From: Exiguobacterium sp. KRL4
Lineage (GTDB): Bacteria > Bacillota > Bacilli > Exiguobacteriales > Exiguobacteriaceae
DNA: 64,000 bases
Assembly (NCBI RefSeq): GCF_001870785.1
Contig: NZ_MOLV01000028.1
Location: forward strand, 1 to 64,000
Direction of reading: 5' to 3'
Shown: positions 63,377-64,000 of the stretch, one piece after another
Position numbering within the stretch: the first letter of the stretch is position 1
Layout: each line of letters starts with the position of its first letter
Translations under genes and position numbers: made by a program
The notes under the pieces: generated by a model
Seen by the model: the letters and a program-made list of their open reading frames with translations, nothing else
Databases searched by the model: none
What the model was told of the DNA's origin: nothing

Positions 63377-63901
63377 TTAAGCGTGAATGAATTCGAGATG
63401 CAACTGGAACTTGACGTCACTGCCGACCAAGACACCACCGGCTTCGAGCGCGACGTTCCATGTCAGGTTGTAATCCTCACGTTTGATTTTCCCATCTACT
63501 TCAAAGCCGGACCGTGTATTTCCCCAAGGATCGACGCCACTGCCTTCATACTCAACCTTAAACGTTTCAGTCCGTGTCACGTCTTTAATCGTCAAATCAC
63601 CCATTACTTCATATTCGTCACCCGCGTGTTTTTTAAACGATGTCACGCGGTAAGTAATGTTCGGATATTGTTCGACGTCAAAAAAGTCAGCTGATTTCAA
63701 ATGGGTGTCCCGATCGTTACTTCGTGTGTCGATCGTTGCGACGGGAATCGTCACGACGGCAGATGCATTTTCTAAATCATGGGCTTCACCGCTGACATCA
63801 AACGTAAAATCACGGAATTCACCTTTTACCTTTGAAATCATCATATGTTTGACTGTGAATGTGATGGAGCTGTGGTCTTGATCGAGCTGATAGGTGGTCA
63901 T
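63377..63901 (-). CDS. YceI-family protein
   Basis: The 174-residue lipocalin-like protein has DQDHSSITFTVKHMMISKVKGEF, HLKSADFFDVEQYPNITYRV and LTIKDVTRTETFKVEYEG, all family motifs. YceI proteins bind isoprenoid-like ligands. There is no signal peptide, so it is probably cytosolic. ATG 63901 follows GAGGAGGAA. The last 99 bp of the window hold its upstream region; no clear further gene begins there. Confidence 0.92.
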   Translation of the reverse strand: MTTYQLDQDHSSITFTVKHMMISKVKGEFRDFTFDVSGEAHDLENASAVVTIPVATIDTRSNDRDTHLKSADFFDVEQYPNITYRVTSFKKHAGDEYEVMGDLTIKDVTRTETFKVEYEGSGVDPWGNTRSGFEVDGKIKREDYNLTWNVALEAGGVLVGSDVKFQLHLEFIHA

Positions 63902-64000
63902 GTTCGATTCCTCCTCGTTCGATTCACTTCAGGTATGCCTTTAATAGTTCCTTTTTACCTTGAAAACAAAACATTGAAATAATTATGTAATTTTTTACCT

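Overview
The window looks like a chromosomal segment of a mid-GC Bacillota (class Bacilli). Strong AGGAGG-type ribosome sites, frequent GTG/TTG starts, an S-box leader on a methionine transporter, a c-di-AMP (ydaO-type) leader on a potassium pump, wall glycerophosphotransferases and a B. subtilis-like eps gene set all point there. Composition and gene style would fit Exiguobacterium, but that is my inference; no rRNA or tRNA gene was seen.

Layout. 1-3.4 kb: a quorum-sensing-like locus. It has the 3' end of an ORF made of tandem 15-residue repeats whose core (GLPLEY) resembles the PapR pheromone; a convergent PlcR-like regulator; and a divergent operon of a 48-residue peptide, an attenuator hairpin, an unrecognised 403-residue protein and a methyltransferase-like protein. 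3.5-8 kb: a small protein behind a sigma-B-like promoter, an XRE regulator, a VanZ-like protein, and an ATP-grasp gene split by a 1789-bp IS200/IS605 element (copy 1).

8-25 kb: an exopolysaccharide locus. A Wzy/ligase-type protein and a four-repeat 'homing endonuclease-associated repeat' protein run leftward. Rightward run Wzz, a 4,6-dehydratase, flippase, EpsG-like polymerase, UDP-glucuronate epimerase, CapK-like AMP ligase, nucleotide-sugar dehydrogenase, glycosyltransferase, initiating sugar transferase, acyltransferase, DegT aminotransferase, a second four-repeat protein and an LCP ligase. The operon would make UDP-amino sugars and uronic acids, build a lipid-linked unit, flip, polymerise and attach it. 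IS copy 2 sits just after it, inside an intergenic structured repeat.

27-38 kb: AmiS/UreI-like channel, D-Ala-D-Ala carboxypeptidase, Gfo/Idh oxidoreductase, a lipoprotein/zinc-ribbon pair, a double-domain teichoic-acid glycerophosphotransferase, glycerate kinase, glutathione peroxidase and small proteins. 38.4-44.3 kb: c-di-AMP riboswitch and kdp operon, ending in a short KdpD without a histidine kinase. 44-55 kb: a large SH3-repeat glucosaminidase, YyaL, an unrecognised structured leader, a frameshifted secreted nuclease, a membrane protein and a CAP-domain protein. 55-64 kb: metNPQ under an S-box, an aminotransferase, a GH13 alpha-glucosidase, a metallo-beta-lactamase-fold protein, an SMP-30-like protein and a YceI protein.

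Most gene ends carry hairpin terminators, often shared by convergent pairs. A family of intergenic palindromic repeats (31.6 kb, 61.4 kb, the IS-split remnant at 25/26.8 kb, possibly 55.4 kb) lies beside several of these terminators. Everything here is by eye: domain calls rest on recognised motifs, not on searches.
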